DNA from: Nitrososphaerota archaeon
GTDB taxonomy: Archaea; Thermoproteota; Nitrososphaeria; Nitrososphaerales; Nitrosopumilaceae
NCBI GenBank assembly: GCA_016126025.1
Contig: JAEFDA010000130.1
Coordinates: 1 to 13,502, forward strand
DNA length: 13,502 nucleotides
Direction: 5' to 3'
The position numbers and the translations under genes were made by a program. This document shows positions 1-8,030 of this stretch, one piece after another. The first letter of the stretch is position 1. The number at the start of each line of letters is the position of its first letter. The notes beneath the pieces were generated by a model. It did no database searches. It saw only the letters and a program-made list of their open reading frames with translations, and had not been told where the DNA came from.

Positions 1-67
1 GCGCCAAACCCGCTGTGCGGAGGCGGTATGCGGTTACCAAGGCAGCTTCAAAAACCGAAACAGTCAC
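1..67. repeat. Left copy of a 67-bp perfect inverted repeat
   Basis: Bases 1-67 are the exact reverse complement of 13434-13500; identity stops at base 68. The repeat reaches the window edge, so its true length is unknown and may be greater. The inner end reads ...CAGTCA, i.e. a CA end, as in many IS3-family elements. It could be the end of an IS whose body lies to the left, the terminal repeat of one larger unit, or a contig end cut at a repeated sequence. An open frame runs through it in both orientations but I recognise no protein. Confidence 0.9.
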
Positions 68-74
68 TAATAGG

Positions 75-275
75 ATGTGTGCTGAAGCGCCCGCCATTCC
101 GAATGAGGAATACAACGAGTATATGATAGATGGGTGTAAAGAGTTTAGGCACAACGTCCAGTTACTTCTGGACACCACTCTAGCAATATTTCCCCTTACG
201 TTAATTGTTATCACGATCGTCGACGGTCGGCTCCGGTTCCGTCGTTTGGGCCGAAGCAGGACGGCTAGTGGGTAG
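75..275 (+). CDS. Doubtful small protein with one hydrophobic segment
   Basis: A 66-residue reading frame starts at the ATG at 75, just inside the left inverted repeat (the frame also stays open back to an ATG at 15 inside the repeat). Its middle is protein-like, with a charged stretch followed by a hydrophobic segment around residues 30-49 that could span a membrane. Its last 25 codons lie antisense to the end of the membrane protein gene at 201-500, so at least this tail may be fortuitous. It may be the 3' part of a gene cut by the repeat. I do not recognise a family and cannot exclude that it is non-coding. Confidence 0.25.
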   Translation: MCAEAPAIPNEEYNEYMIDGCKEFRHNVQLLLDTTLAIFPLTLIVITIVDGRLRFRRLGRSRTASG

Positions 276-500
276 CCAGTATTTCGGGTATGCAGCACGC
301 ACCACGCCCCAAGACACGGCGCCGCATACAATCACTATCGTTGCTCCCAAACCAATAGCCTGACTCACGCAATCAGGGCACCAGCTAGGTAAATCCCACA
401 CGATTGCCAGCAACACGGCTATGCCCAGCAACATGCCTATAAAGACAGTCATCGCGCCGTTGGTAAAGGCGTTCAAGATTTCTGAGGTCAAAGTCTTCAT
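201..500 (-). CDS. Small two-helix membrane protein, unknown function
   Basis: This 99-residue frame (start MKTLTSEIL at 500) has two clear hydrophobic helices, near residues 13-32 and 45-63, separated by a short loop with a CPDC motif (two cysteines two residues apart). It ends in a polar acidic tail (TTEPEP, DDRDNN). The CxxC loop between helices could bind metal or form a disulfide, but that is inference. I chose the ATG at 500 because the open frame upstream (to 551) looks non-coding and a weak TATA-like stretch lies at 515-526 on this strand. The gene points away from the defence operon, and I see no functional link to it. Family not recognised. Confidence 0.5.
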   Translation of the reverse strand: MKTLTSEILNAFTNGAMTVFIGMLLGIAVLLAIVWDLPSWCPDCVSQAIGLGATIVIVCGAVSWGVVRAAYPKYWLPTSRPASAQTTEPEPTVDDRDNN

Positions 501-581
501 GGAGAAGTAGTACTTTGATTTATGTAACGCGGTCAACGGCTCCTCTCGCAAGGACGGGCGGTATCTCGGAACTGAAAGATA

Positions 582-599
582 GCGGCACTTGGAACCTAA
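582..599 (+). repeat. Imperfect direct repeat, left copy
   Basis: An 18-base stretch (8 + 10 matching bases, one-base gap) recurs in the same orientation at 12228-12246. The two copies bracket the methylase-DISARM genes and the insertion sequence. It could be a remnant of an integration site or chance; it is too short to decide. Confidence 0.4.
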
Positions 600-710
600 T
601 GGTGTATGGACGGCGCATCAGGGCAACGGCAGGCATGATGTGCAGTCAGGCGCCCGCGTTCCCGATGCAATCCGACCACCCGCTCCTGCAGGAGGAACCC
701 AGTACATGAA

Positions 711-719
711 TTATTAATA
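711..719 (+). promoter_or_regulatory. TATA-like box of the methylase-drmABC operon
   Basis: The sequence TTATTAATA is centred about 27 bases before the ATG at 742, the spacing expected for archaeal TATA boxes with a nearly leaderless transcript. It is an AT-rich island in GC-rich sequence. The rest of the gap 501-741 shows no convincing gene; a short open frame ending at 709 has no supporting feature. Confidence 0.55.
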
Positions 720-741
720 CCAGTCCTGTCCCGTTCAGACC

Positions 742-1365
742 ATGAGAGTGCTGGTCGCCTGCGAGTTCTCCGGCATTGTACGCGAGGCGTTTGCCCGTCG
801 CGGACACGACGCCGTCTCGTGCGACCTGCTGGATACGGAGATGCCGGGCAGGCACCACAGGGGCGACGTGCGGGGCATTCTGCACGACGGCTGGGATCTC
901 ATGGTGGCGCATCCCCCCTGCACCCACTTGGCGGTGTCCGGGGCCAGATGGTTTGCCAGAAAACGGCTAGAGCGGGCCGAGGCGCTCGACTTCGTGCAGG
1001 AACTCATGGATGCGCCCATACCGCGAATAGCCATAGAGAACCCCGTATCGATAATATCGTCCAACATCCGCAAACCCGACCAGATAATCCAGCCGTGGCA
1101 GTTCGGCCACGGCGAGACGAAGGCCACATGCCTTTGGCTCAAGGGCCTGCCCAAACTGAAGCCGACTGACGTGGTGCACGGACGGGAGCCGCGGGTCCAC
1201 CATGCCCCACCCTCGCCGGACCGCTGGAAGGCCAGAAGCCGGACGTTCGCAGGAATAGCCGAGGCGATGGCGGAGCAGTGGGGGCGCCCCGCCCCGGTAT
1301 TGGGGACGGTTCTCGCATGTACGTTTGGGACATCTAGGCTGGACGGCTCCGCCAGGCAGTCTTAA
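742..1365 (+). CDS. Short phage-type DNA cytosine-methylase-like protein
   Basis: This 207-residue protein resembles the short C5-cytosine-methyltransferase-like proteins common in phages and mobile elements. Visible motifs are an N-terminal Rossmann-type strand and turn (VLVACEFSG, residues 3-11), D28 at the end of the next strand, the PC motif of the catalytic loop (HPPCTHL; Cys60 would be the nucleophile) and the ENP motif (residues 99-101). A conserved block GHGETKATCLWLKGLP follows at 122-137. The last 25 residues look like a variable extension. Full-size C5 methylases are 300-400 residues with a target-recognition domain, which is absent here, so sequence specificity and even activity are uncertain. 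It precedes drmA by 24 bases and would be co-transcribed. In class 2 DISARM the methylase is a C5 enzyme (DrmMII); this protein may fill that role, but it is not a typical DrmMII. Confidence 0.8.
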   Translation: MRVLVACEFSGIVREAFARRGHDAVSCDLLDTEMPGRHHRGDVRGILHDGWDLMVAHPPCTHLAVSGARWFARKRLERAEALDFVQELMDAPIPRIAIENPVSIISSNIRKPDQIIQPWQFGHGETKATCLWLKGLPKLKPTDVVHGREPRVHHAPPSPDRWKARSRTFAGIAEAMAEQWGRPAPVLGTVLACTFGTSRLDGSARQS

Positions 1366-1389
1366 TAACGACACGGAAGAGGACCGCCC

Positions 1390-4300
1390 ATGAGGGAGAT
1401 ACTCCTCTCCGACCTAGTCAGGCACGTGCTCGGCCCGCGGGACGGGTGCACGGAGCAGATCGAGGATCCGGCGTCCGAATACATTACAGGAATGCTGGCG
1501 CCCGCCGACGAGGGGACGCAGGACGGGGATGACGCCGTTTCGGAGGAGTGTGAGGGACCGCAGACGGGCCAGGACGACCAGTACGAGGCGGCTGCGGGTG
1601 AGACGTACCCGGCGGCGCCCGCCCTGAATCCCAAAAGCATTCCGTCCACGATGGGGCTGTCGTTCTTCGTGGATGCCGGCGACCCGCGGTTCGAGGTATG
1701 TGTCTCGTGGGCCAGATACGAACGGCAGGGCGTTCGGTGGGTCAGAAGACCGTTCCGTAAGATACTCAAGCTCGACAGTGGCGGGAACAAGTCCACTCCG
1801 CTGCAGCACGGAGACCCGCGTGATGACGGCGTGCTCTTCCACTACAGCGTGGACGGCGGCACCGGCGCGGGCGGGGAAAACCGCGTGTCGATGTTCGTGG
1901 AGAACCGCATGAATCCGGCTGGGGAGAAACGGGAACGGGCCGGGCGCTATGTGTTCCAGCCGCAGATACGCGTCCTGTGCGCTGGAGACACCAAGATAGT
2001 CCCGGGATTCCGCACCCCGGCGGCCGGCTCCGGAGATGCAACTGCCGATCTTATATACAAAAACAGACCGTTCCTGGCCAAGGGACACCTCACGTCCGCG
2101 GTATGGAGGGAAATCGATCCCGAGAGGGATACGGAGATCCCCGCCGGAGTCGACGCGGAGGCGGCCGCATCCCCGCCGTTCCGGTGGGCCGACGGGGACG
2201 CTCTGCCGGAGGCGGACAGAAAGAGGTTTTCGCCTCCGGACGTTCGGACGGAGTACGTCCCGACCTGTTCGGTACCCGCTCCGGCTCTGGAGTGGGACGA
2301 CTTGGGGCTGTCCCCCGCCCCCGGCGCCTGGGAACTGGCGGACATGTATGACCCCGACACCCTCCGCGGAGCGCTGTACCCGCTCGCCAACGGATACATG
2401 GAATGGATCAGGCAGGCCGAGGAGCGCGCGGCCGGGCTGGAGGACCGGCTGCGCGGGACGGGCAGGGAGATGGCCGGCCGCCACCGGGCGGTACACCGGA
2501 GGATCGTCGACGGCATAGAGACTCTGCTCTCCAACGGTGACGCGCGTCTGGCGTTCTGTTTCGCCAACAAGGCAATGAACCAGCAGCGACTATGGACAAA
2601 GGGCAAACGCATGGCGTACAGGCCTTTCCAGCTGGCGTTCATTCTGGCCGCGCTGGAGTCGGTGATCAACCCCAAGTCGCAGAACCGGGACGTCTGCGAC
2701 CTTCTCTGGGTACCGACCGGCGCCGGAAAGACCGAGGCTTACTTGGCGGTGGCCGTGACCGCCTTGGCGTACCGCCGGCTGGTACGCCGCGACAGGCACT
2801 CCGGCGCCGGCGTGTCGGTGATAACGCGGTACACCCTGAGGCTGCTCACCATACAGCAATTCCGCCGGACACTCTCTGTCATATCGGCCGCGGAGTACCT
2901 CAGGGTGTACGGACTGGGGGAGGGGCGGCCGGCGGGCTGGCGGCCGGCGGGCTGCACACGCAGCGACGACTTCATCTGGGGCGCGGCGCCGTTCAGTGCG
3001 GGGCTGTGGGTGGGGGAGTCGCTTACACCTAACAGGATCACGACCCAGACGTGGAGAGATGGGGGCGGCCGCATCCGTACGCTGCCGGGGGCCATAGACA
3101 TGCTGAAGGGCGGGGGCGGGTCCAATGAGAACGGGGGCGATCCCGCCCAAGTGACCGAGTGTCCCGCGTGCCCGGGGATACTGGCCGTCCCGGAGGGCGG
3201 CCTGCCGGCGGGGAAGGGCCGCACGCTGCACTGGGTGGTCCGCTCCGCAAGTGCCACGCCGGAGGGTCCCGTGCAGACGGACGGCCTGGGCGGCGACATC
3301 CGCGTATCGGCCGTCGGATGCAGGCCGCACCGGAGCCCCGGGTTCTTCACCCTGTCCGTAAAAATGTCGGACGGGCGGGCTGTGAAACCGGACGAGGTAG
3401 AGGGATTGTGGAGGTCACTCAAACAATTCCTGGAATCGGAGGGGACGGACGTCGATCTCTGTCCGGTCAGCCCCACGCGTCCGGGATACTTCATCCGGCA
3501 CTACGAGACGGCAAGGGGGAGAAGGGAGGAGTGCGACTTTGACATAGTCTGCCCCAATCCGGACTGCCCGCTGAGGATCCGGTGGGCCGGCGGAAGCCCG
3601 CAGGGCAAGGTGCACGGGCGCAGGGCCGACGCGGCGGCGGCGGAACTTCCCGGGCACATGGTCCCGGAGGACGTTGTGGAGCCGTTCCAATACGGCTCGC
3701 GGCACGTCTCGGACAGGGTGCCGATCAAGGCGTTTACGGTGGACGAGCAGGTGTACCGCGAAGCCCCGTCCGTGGTGGTGGCGACGGTCGACAAGTTCGC
3801 CAGGCTTCCGTTCGAACCCAAGGCCGCGGCGCTCTTCGGAAACGTCTCCTTCCACCACTGCGTGGACGGGTACGTCCGCCGGCGGGGCAGGAGGCGCGAC
3901 ATCTACGCCGGGGTGGAGTGGGGGCTCGAGCGGCCAGATCTCGTAATACAGGACGAACTGCACCTGATAGAGGGCCCCCTCGGAAGCATGGTGGGGGCGT
4001 ACGAGTCGGCGGTCGACTTCCTCTCGTCCGGCAGCGGGCCGCCCGTCAAGTACGTTGCATCCACCGCCACGATCAGCAACCCGGAGGATCACGTAAGATC
4101 CATAACTGGCAGGAACCTGATGCTCTTTCCGCCGCTGGGCGCAAACGGGGACAGATTCCTCATCCGGGACAGGGACGTCCACCAGTTGGACGACGCGGGT
4201 CCGGGCAGACTGTACGCGGGAGTCTGCTGTCCGGGGCGCGGCCCGCTCACGCCGATGATAAGGATATGGGCGCGGCTGGCGCAGACCGCGTACGAGCGCC

Positions 4301-5214
4301 GCGAACCGCCGGCCGGCATAGACCGCTTCTGGACGCTGGCCGGCTACTTCAACTCCGTGAGGGAGATGGCGGGCATCCGGGCCGCATACATGCAGGACAT
4401 ACCGGAATGGCTGGAACACATATCCCCTGCCGGCCAGCGGCGCGCGCTGGATATCGACGCCTCAATAGAGCTCTCCAGCAGGACAGGATCCGCCCGCCTC
4501 CCGTCGGTTCTGGACATGCTCGACAGGGAGTACCGGGGCGGGCCGGGATCCGTGGACGCCCTTTTCACCACGTCCATGTTCGGCACCGGTGTGGACGTGT
4601 CGAGGATCGGCCTCATGCTGGTGAACGGGCAGCCGAAGACCACCACGTCCTACATACAGGCCACCGGCAGGGTGGGCCGGCAGGGCGGGGCGCTGGTGGT
4701 CACGTTCCTGAGGGCGTCGCGCCCCAGGGACCTCAACCACTACGAGTTCTTTTCCAAATACCACCTGCAGCTGCACAGGTTCGTGGAGCCGGTAACGGCA
4801 TACCCGTTCGCCTCCGGCATGCTGTACAAGGTACTGGGGCCCGTGGCCTTGGGAATGCTGCGAAACATGCGCACCCCGCGCGGGGAATGGGACTTGGATG
4901 ACGCGGGCGTGATAAAAGGGAACAGGGAGGCCGGGGAGCTGGGAAGGATAAACGGATACCTGAAGGACCGCGCCGCCGTTCAGCCCGGGGAAAAGCGGCC
5001 CGCCGAAGAGACCGTGTCCGAAAAGCTGAATTCCGGATGGGACAAGTGGGTGGGCATGGCGGATGGTGACGACGGGATCGTATTCAGGGACTACAGCGGC
5101 TACAAGCGCACCGTCGTGCTGGGGGGCCAGCAGAACAGGAAGTCGGCCGTTGTATTCGCGGACGTGCCGACGTCGCTGAGGGAGCTGGAGGACGAGACGG
5201 AGTTCGCGGTATGA
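1390..5214 (+). CDS. drmA: DISARM-type SF2 helicase DrmA
   Basis: This 1274-residue protein is a superfamily 2 helicase of the DrmA type, one of the three core proteins of DISARM phage defence; DrmA binds DrmB and loads on DNA. Residues 1-430 form a long N-terminal region with no motif I can name. Motif I/Walker A is PTGAGKTE (442-449, Lys447), the DExH box is DELH (855-858), motif III is STAT (891-894), and motif VI is QATGRVGRQG (1090-1099). About 400 residues lie between motifs I and II; this insert has cysteine pairs C591/C594 and C721/C726 that could form a zinc ribbon. An in-frame five-residue duplication (RPAGW-RPAGC, 513-522) lies in the insert. Length and gene order (followed by drmB with a 4-base ATGA overlap) match the family. 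The start at 1390 follows the methylase stop by 24 bases and has only a weak purine-rich stretch before it. Substrate and trigger are not visible from sequence. Confidence 0.87.
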   Translation: MREILLSDLVRHVLGPRDGCTEQIEDPASEYITGMLAPADEGTQDGDDAVSEECEGPQTGQDDQYEAAAGETYPAAPALNPKSIPSTMGLSFFVDAGDPRFEVCVSWARYERQGVRWVRRPFRKILKLDSGGNKSTPLQHGDPRDDGVLFHYSVDGGTGAGGENRVSMFVENRMNPAGEKRERAGRYVFQPQIRVLCAGDTKIVPGFRTPAAGSGDATADLIYKNRPFLAKGHLTSAVWREIDPERDTEIPAGVDAEAAASPPFRWADGDALPEADRKRFSPPDVRTEYVPTCSVPAPALEWDDLGLSPAPGAWELADMYDPDTLRGALYPLANGYMEWIRQAEERAAGLEDRLRGTGREMAGRHRAVHRRIVDGIETLLSNGDARLAFCFANKAMNQQRLWTKGKRMAYRPFQLAFILAALESVINPKSQNRDVCDLLWVPTGAGKTEAYLAVAVTALAYRRLVRRDRHSGAGVSVITRYTLRLLTIQQFRRTLSVISAAEYLRVYGLGEGRPAGWRPAGCTRSDDFIWGAAPFSAGLWVGESLTPNRITTQTWRDGGGRIRTLPGAIDMLKGGGGSNENGGDPAQVTECPACPGILAVPEGGLPAGKGRTLHWVVRSASATPEGPVQTDGLGGDIRVSAVGCRPHRSPGFFTLSVKMSDGRAVKPDEVEGLWRSLKQFLESEGTDVDLCPVSPTRPGYFIRHYETARGRREECDFDIVCPNPDCPLRIRWAGGSPQGKVHGRRADAAAAELPGHMVPEDVVEPFQYGSRHVSDRVPIKAFTVDEQVYREAPSVVVATVDKFARLPFEPKAAALFGNVSFHHCVDGYVRRRGRRRDIYAGVEWGLERPDLVIQDELHLIEGPLGSMVGAYESAVDFLSSGSGPPVKYVASTATISNPEDHVRSITGRNLMLFPPLGANGDRFLIRDRDVHQLDDAGPGRLYAGVCCPGRGPLTPMIRIWARLAQTAYERREPPAGIDRFWTLAGYFNSVREMAGIRAAYMQDIPEWLEHISPAGQRRALDIDASIELSSRTGSARLPSVLDMLDREYRGGPGSVDALFTTSMFGTGVDVSRIGLMLVNGQPKTTTSYIQATGRVGRQGGALVVTFLRASRPRDLNHYEFFSKYHLQLHRFVEPVTAYPFASGMLYKVLGPVALGMLRNMRTPRGEWDLDDAGVIKGNREAGELGRINGYLKDRAAVQPGEKRPAEETVSEKLNSGWDKWVGMADGDDGIVFRDYSGYKRTVVLGGQQNRKSAVVFADVPTSLRELEDETEFAV
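2926..2955 (+). repeat. 15-bp tandem duplication inside drmA
   Basis: Two adjacent 15-base units (2926-2940 and 2941-2955) differ only in the last base and encode RPAGW and RPAGC. The duplication keeps the frame, lies in the helicase insert, and probably arose by slippage in GC-rich sequence. Confidence 0.85.
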
Positions 5215-7043
5215 CACGCCAGATGATCAGACCCTCCCAGTTCATACTGGTTTACGGTCCGGGCGCCATACTGGAGGGTCGGCGGGGGCCCAGGATCATA
5301 CCGGGGCTGCGCGAAGGGCTGCTCCGCGGAGACGTGAATCCGGAGGATTTCGAGATATCAGACGGGGGCATGCTGAAAGCGGCGCTTGACGGGAAGCGCA
5401 TCTTCAAAATGCCCTCGAAGGAAATGATGAAAACCGAGGGGGTTGAACGCCCCTACCGCACCGCGCCGTTCCCGAGGTGGAGGATGTGCGTGAACACGTC
5501 CGGACACGAAGGCGCCTACCTGCTTTACTACGACAGGAATCCACAGGGCGGGCCGTGTCCCGCATGCGGAGTAGGGAACCCGGGCGCCACCCGCTTCGTC
5601 AGGGCATGCCCCGACGGGCACATGGACGAGGTGGACTGGTACCGGCTGGTGCACCGGGGTGACGAGTGCGGCGGAACCGCCCGCAGCGGCCTCCCGCGGG
5701 CCCTGTCCGGGAACGACGACACGTTCTACTACCGGAGCGGCGGGCCAATATCATCCGTGGTGCTGGAGTGTCCGCGGTGCGGCGCAAAGGAGGGACTGGG
5801 GACGGCGTACGGCAGGCCGTGGCCGTGCAGCGGGCGGAATCCGGAGAGCGAGCCGCCGGGATCGGGAAAAGCCAGGCGGCCGGGATGCTCGAAGAACTCG
5901 AGGATCATACACAGGCAGGCATCCAACCTGCGCATGCCGGTTGTGGAGACGCACTTCACAACCGGACCGCATGTGACGGGCGTCCACGTGTGCATGAAAG
6001 GAGGGGCCGTAAGGGCGGCGCTATTCGCACCGGGGAGGGATCCCCCAGGCACGCGGGAGGATGCGCTGAAGACGTTCGAATGGCTGCACGAACAGGGGCA
6101 GTTGTCGGCCGACCAGATGTACGATATACGCCGCTCAAGCTGGGAGGTACTGAAGGACGCCATCGACGGCGCGCGGAAAAAGCCGGAAGGCGGATTCGGG
6201 GACATGATAAGCGGCGAATTCCGGGGGCTGCTGGACGCGGCAGAGAACGGCGCCCCGCCGGAGGGGCGGTCCGACTCCGGACAGGCGCTGTTCGAGGTGG
6301 AGCGCAACTCCACCCGCGGCACGATACTGCTCGGAAGGGAGCTGCGCGTCACGCCGGTCAGGCGTTTGAGGACCATCACTGCGCAGACCGGCTTCAGAAG
6401 GATGATCGCGTCCGGAGAGGCCGCGGGCGGACCGCGCAGTGACGGGGACGGGCCGGAGGAGGCCGAAGAGGTGGACATAGGTTTTGATCGCAATGGACAC
6501 CGATGGTACCCCGGCGTGGAGTTTCTGGGCGAGGGACTGTTCATAACAGCCGGGAACGACGTGGTCCGGGATTCCAAGGCCGCGCGGGAGTGGCGCCGAA
6601 CAGCCAAGGACGGATACAGCCCGCACGTCTCGCAGCACGGCCTGTTCCGGGAGCTGGACCCGGCGTTCGTGTGGTGGCACACGCTGGCACACGCCCTGAC
6701 CAGGGCCGTCGGCGAACACGCCGGATACTCCTCCACATCCATACGGGAAAGGGTGTACGTGGAGGGGCGGCGCGGCGGAATACTCCTGTATGCAACCCAG
6801 CCCGGCAACGACGGCACGCTGGGCGGGCTGATCTCGCTGGCCCCCCACATGGACCGGATCCTGCCCGCCGCCATGGAGGAGGTGCTCGTGTGCTCGGGGG
6901 ATCCGCTGTGCCGCAGGCAGGAGTTCAAACCTGGTGACCTGAACGGGGCGGCCTGCTACGGCTGCCTCATGAACTCGGAGACGTCGTGCGAGCACCGGAA
7001 CATGTGGCTGGACAGGCACGTACTGCTGGACGACCCCCAATGA
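5211..7043 (+). CDS. drmB: DISARM protein DrmB (DUF1998 family)
   Basis: This 610-residue protein has the features of DrmB. The N-terminus RPSQFILVYGPGAI (residues 6-19) is typical of the family. Cysteine pairs C116/C119 and C187/C190 and the block RACPDGHMDE (131-140) suggest metal-binding knuckles. The C-terminal DUF1998 domain has WWHTLAHAL (488-496; His490, His494) and the terminal cysteine set C561, C567, C582, C585, C593. In DISARM, DrmB forms a complex with the DrmA helicase that binds DNA; it has no known catalytic activity of its own. The start codon overlaps the drmA stop in ATGA, which implies translational coupling and near-equal amounts of both proteins. Length is normal for the family and I see no frameshift. 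Confidence 0.87.
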   Translation: MTRQMIRPSQFILVYGPGAILEGRRGPRIIPGLREGLLRGDVNPEDFEISDGGMLKAALDGKRIFKMPSKEMMKTEGVERPYRTAPFPRWRMCVNTSGHEGAYLLYYDRNPQGGPCPACGVGNPGATRFVRACPDGHMDEVDWYRLVHRGDECGGTARSGLPRALSGNDDTFYYRSGGPISSVVLECPRCGAKEGLGTAYGRPWPCSGRNPESEPPGSGKARRPGCSKNSRIIHRQASNLRMPVVETHFTTGPHVTGVHVCMKGGAVRAALFAPGRDPPGTREDALKTFEWLHEQGQLSADQMYDIRRSSWEVLKDAIDGARKKPEGGFGDMISGEFRGLLDAAENGAPPEGRSDSGQALFEVERNSTRGTILLGRELRVTPVRRLRTITAQTGFRRMIASGEAAGGPRSDGDGPEEAEEVDIGFDRNGHRWYPGVEFLGEGLFITAGNDVVRDSKAAREWRRTAKDGYSPHVSQHGLFRELDPAFVWWHTLAHALTRAVGEHAGYSSTSIRERVYVEGRRGGILLYATQPGNDGTLGGLISLAPHMDRILPAAMEEVLVCSGDPLCRRQEFKPGDLNGAACYGCLMNSETSCEHRNMWLDRHVLLDDPQ

Positions 7044-7576
7044 CGAACCTGACCATACTGGCCACCGGTCCGGACCTGCTGGGGGACGGGGTGCGCGGCA
7101 CGGAGCCGGTCGTGCGCGAGACGATACGCAGGGCGTCCCGGGAGATACACATGCTGGCGTACTCGATATCGGCCGGGGGCATGCGCATAGTCGACCTGCT
7201 GGGGGAGGCCCTAGAGCGGGGGGTGCGGGTGGTTCTGGTGGTCAACCGGGTCCACGAGATGGGCGGTCCGGCGGCGCACGCGCTTTTGGATCTCAACCGG
7301 AGGCACGACCGTTTTACGCTGGGCAGCTTCGCCGATCCCGGCGGGGGGGACCTGCACGCCAAGGTGCTTGTCGCCGACAGGGAGGCGGCGGTAATAGGAT
7401 CCGCCAACATGTCGCGGCGCGGCATGGCCGGCAACATAGAGATCGGAGTCCTGATCCGGGACGGAAGCTGCTGGAAGCTGGCTGACATGATAGACGGGAT
7501 GGCGGACAGGTTCGCGGTGCCGAAGCGGCCGGGCGGGACGGGCGCCCCGGACCGCCGGAGGGCGCGCGTTGGCTGA
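7040..7576 (+). CDS. drmC: PLD-family nuclease, DrmC-like
   Basis: This 178-residue protein has one complete HKD motif of the phospholipase D superfamily: His106, Lys108 and Asp113, followed by GSAN (120-123). Such single-motif proteins usually dimerise to make one active site and often act as nucleases. In DISARM the third core gene, drmC, encodes a PLD protein; position after drmB and the ATGA overlap with its stop support this call. I chose the ATG at 7040 over the upstream in-frame ATG at 6986, which would overlap drmB by 58 bases. The protein is rather short, with a slim N-terminal half, so it may be a compact version. DrmC has been reported as dispensable in at least one DISARM system, so its role here is uncertain. 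Confidence 0.8.
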   Translation: MTNLTILATGPDLLGDGVRGTEPVVRETIRRASREIHMLAYSISAGGMRIVDLLGEALERGVRVVLVVNRVHEMGGPAAHALLDLNRRHDRFTLGSFADPGGGDLHAKVLVADREAAVIGSANMSRRGMAGNIEIGVLIRDGSCWKLADMIDGMADRFAVPKRPGGTGAPDRRRARVG

Positions 7577-7964
7577 CGTGTTCACGCCGGAACAGAGGAG
7601 CCACGTCATGTCAAGGATCCGGTGCCGCGACACTGGCATCGAGAGGATAATGGAGGGACTGCTGGAGAGCCACGGCATACCATTCGTCAGGCAGCCGCGC
7701 ATGAGTGGCAGGCCCGACTTTCTGGCGGGGGAGAGGACGCTGATATTCTGCGACGGCGACTTCTGGCACGGGTACGACTACGAGAACCGTAAGAAGCCGC
7801 CGTCGCAGTTCTGGCGCGACAAGATAGAGGGCAACATGAGGCGCGACAAACGGACCAGAAGCAGCCTCAGGCGGGCGGGCTACTCCGTCCTCAGCTTCTG
7901 GGAACACGACCTAGAGAAGAGGCCGGGCGTGTGCATCCGCAGGGTGCTGCGGTTCATCAGGTGA
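7569..7964 (+). CDS. vsr: Vsr-like endonuclease
   Basis: This 131-residue protein matches the very-short-patch-repair (Vsr) endonuclease family over its whole length. The N-terminus DVFTPEQRSHVMSRIR is the family signature. Candidate catalytic residues are Glu25, Asp50 (in GRPDF), and His67 in the DGDFWHG block; the usual histidine of E. coli Vsr at the position of Asp62 is replaced, as in other archaeal and Vsr-like variants. The end has GYSVLSFWEHDL, also typical. Classical Vsr nicks DNA beside T:G mismatches left by deamination of 5-methylcytosine, so it is commonly found beside cytosine methylases. The start is a TTG at 7569, overlapping drmC by 8 bases; a GTG at 7578 would lose the first three residues. 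It belongs to the drmABC transcript. It may repair self-inflicted deamination or serve as a defence nuclease; the sequence cannot decide. Confidence 0.82.
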   Translation: MADVFTPEQRSHVMSRIRCRDTGIERIMEGLLESHGIPFVRQPRMSGRPDFLAGERTLIFCDGDFWHGYDYENRKKPPSQFWRDKIEGNMRRDKRTRSSLRRAGYSVLSFWEHDLEKRPGVCIRRVLRFIR

Positions 7965-7973
7965 TCCGGACTT

Positions 7974-7997
7974 CCGCGGCCGGCGGGCCGGCCGTGG
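7974..7997. repeat. GC-rich hairpin between vsr and the 734-residue gene
   Basis: A 10-bp stem (7974-7983 with 7988-7997, one G-T pair) closes a four-base loop. It starts ten bases after the vsr stop and ends six bases before the next TATA-like box. It lacks the T-run of archaeal terminators, so an operator site for the downstream promoter or an RNA structure at the end of the operon is equally possible. Confidence 0.7.
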
Positions 7998-8002
7998 AAA
8001 CG

Positions 8003-8008
8003 ATATAA
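8003..8008 (+). promoter_or_regulatory. TATA-like box of the 734-residue gene
   Basis: ATATAA is centred about 25 bases before the ATG at 8031 in GC-rich surroundings. This spacing predicts a leaderless transcript that starts at or near the ATG, so the gene can be expressed apart from the drmABC operon. Confidence 0.6.
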
Positions 8009-8030
8009 GCACGCAGGGGAACTGCAGCCA

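Noticed and set aside
515..709. 64-codon plus-strand frame before the methylase
   Set aside because: No promoter or protein-like pattern; it ends just at the operon's TATA-like box.
3582..4901. 439-codon plus-strand frame within drmA
   Set aside because: It is rich in Arg, Gly and Ala as expected of a shifted frame, and the real frame carries the helicase motifs there.
5729..6928. Long open frame on the minus strand opposite drmB (399 codons)
   Set aside because: It is a composition shadow: GC-rich codons leave antisense frames open, and the product is low in recognisable motifs while drmB on the plus strand is conserved.
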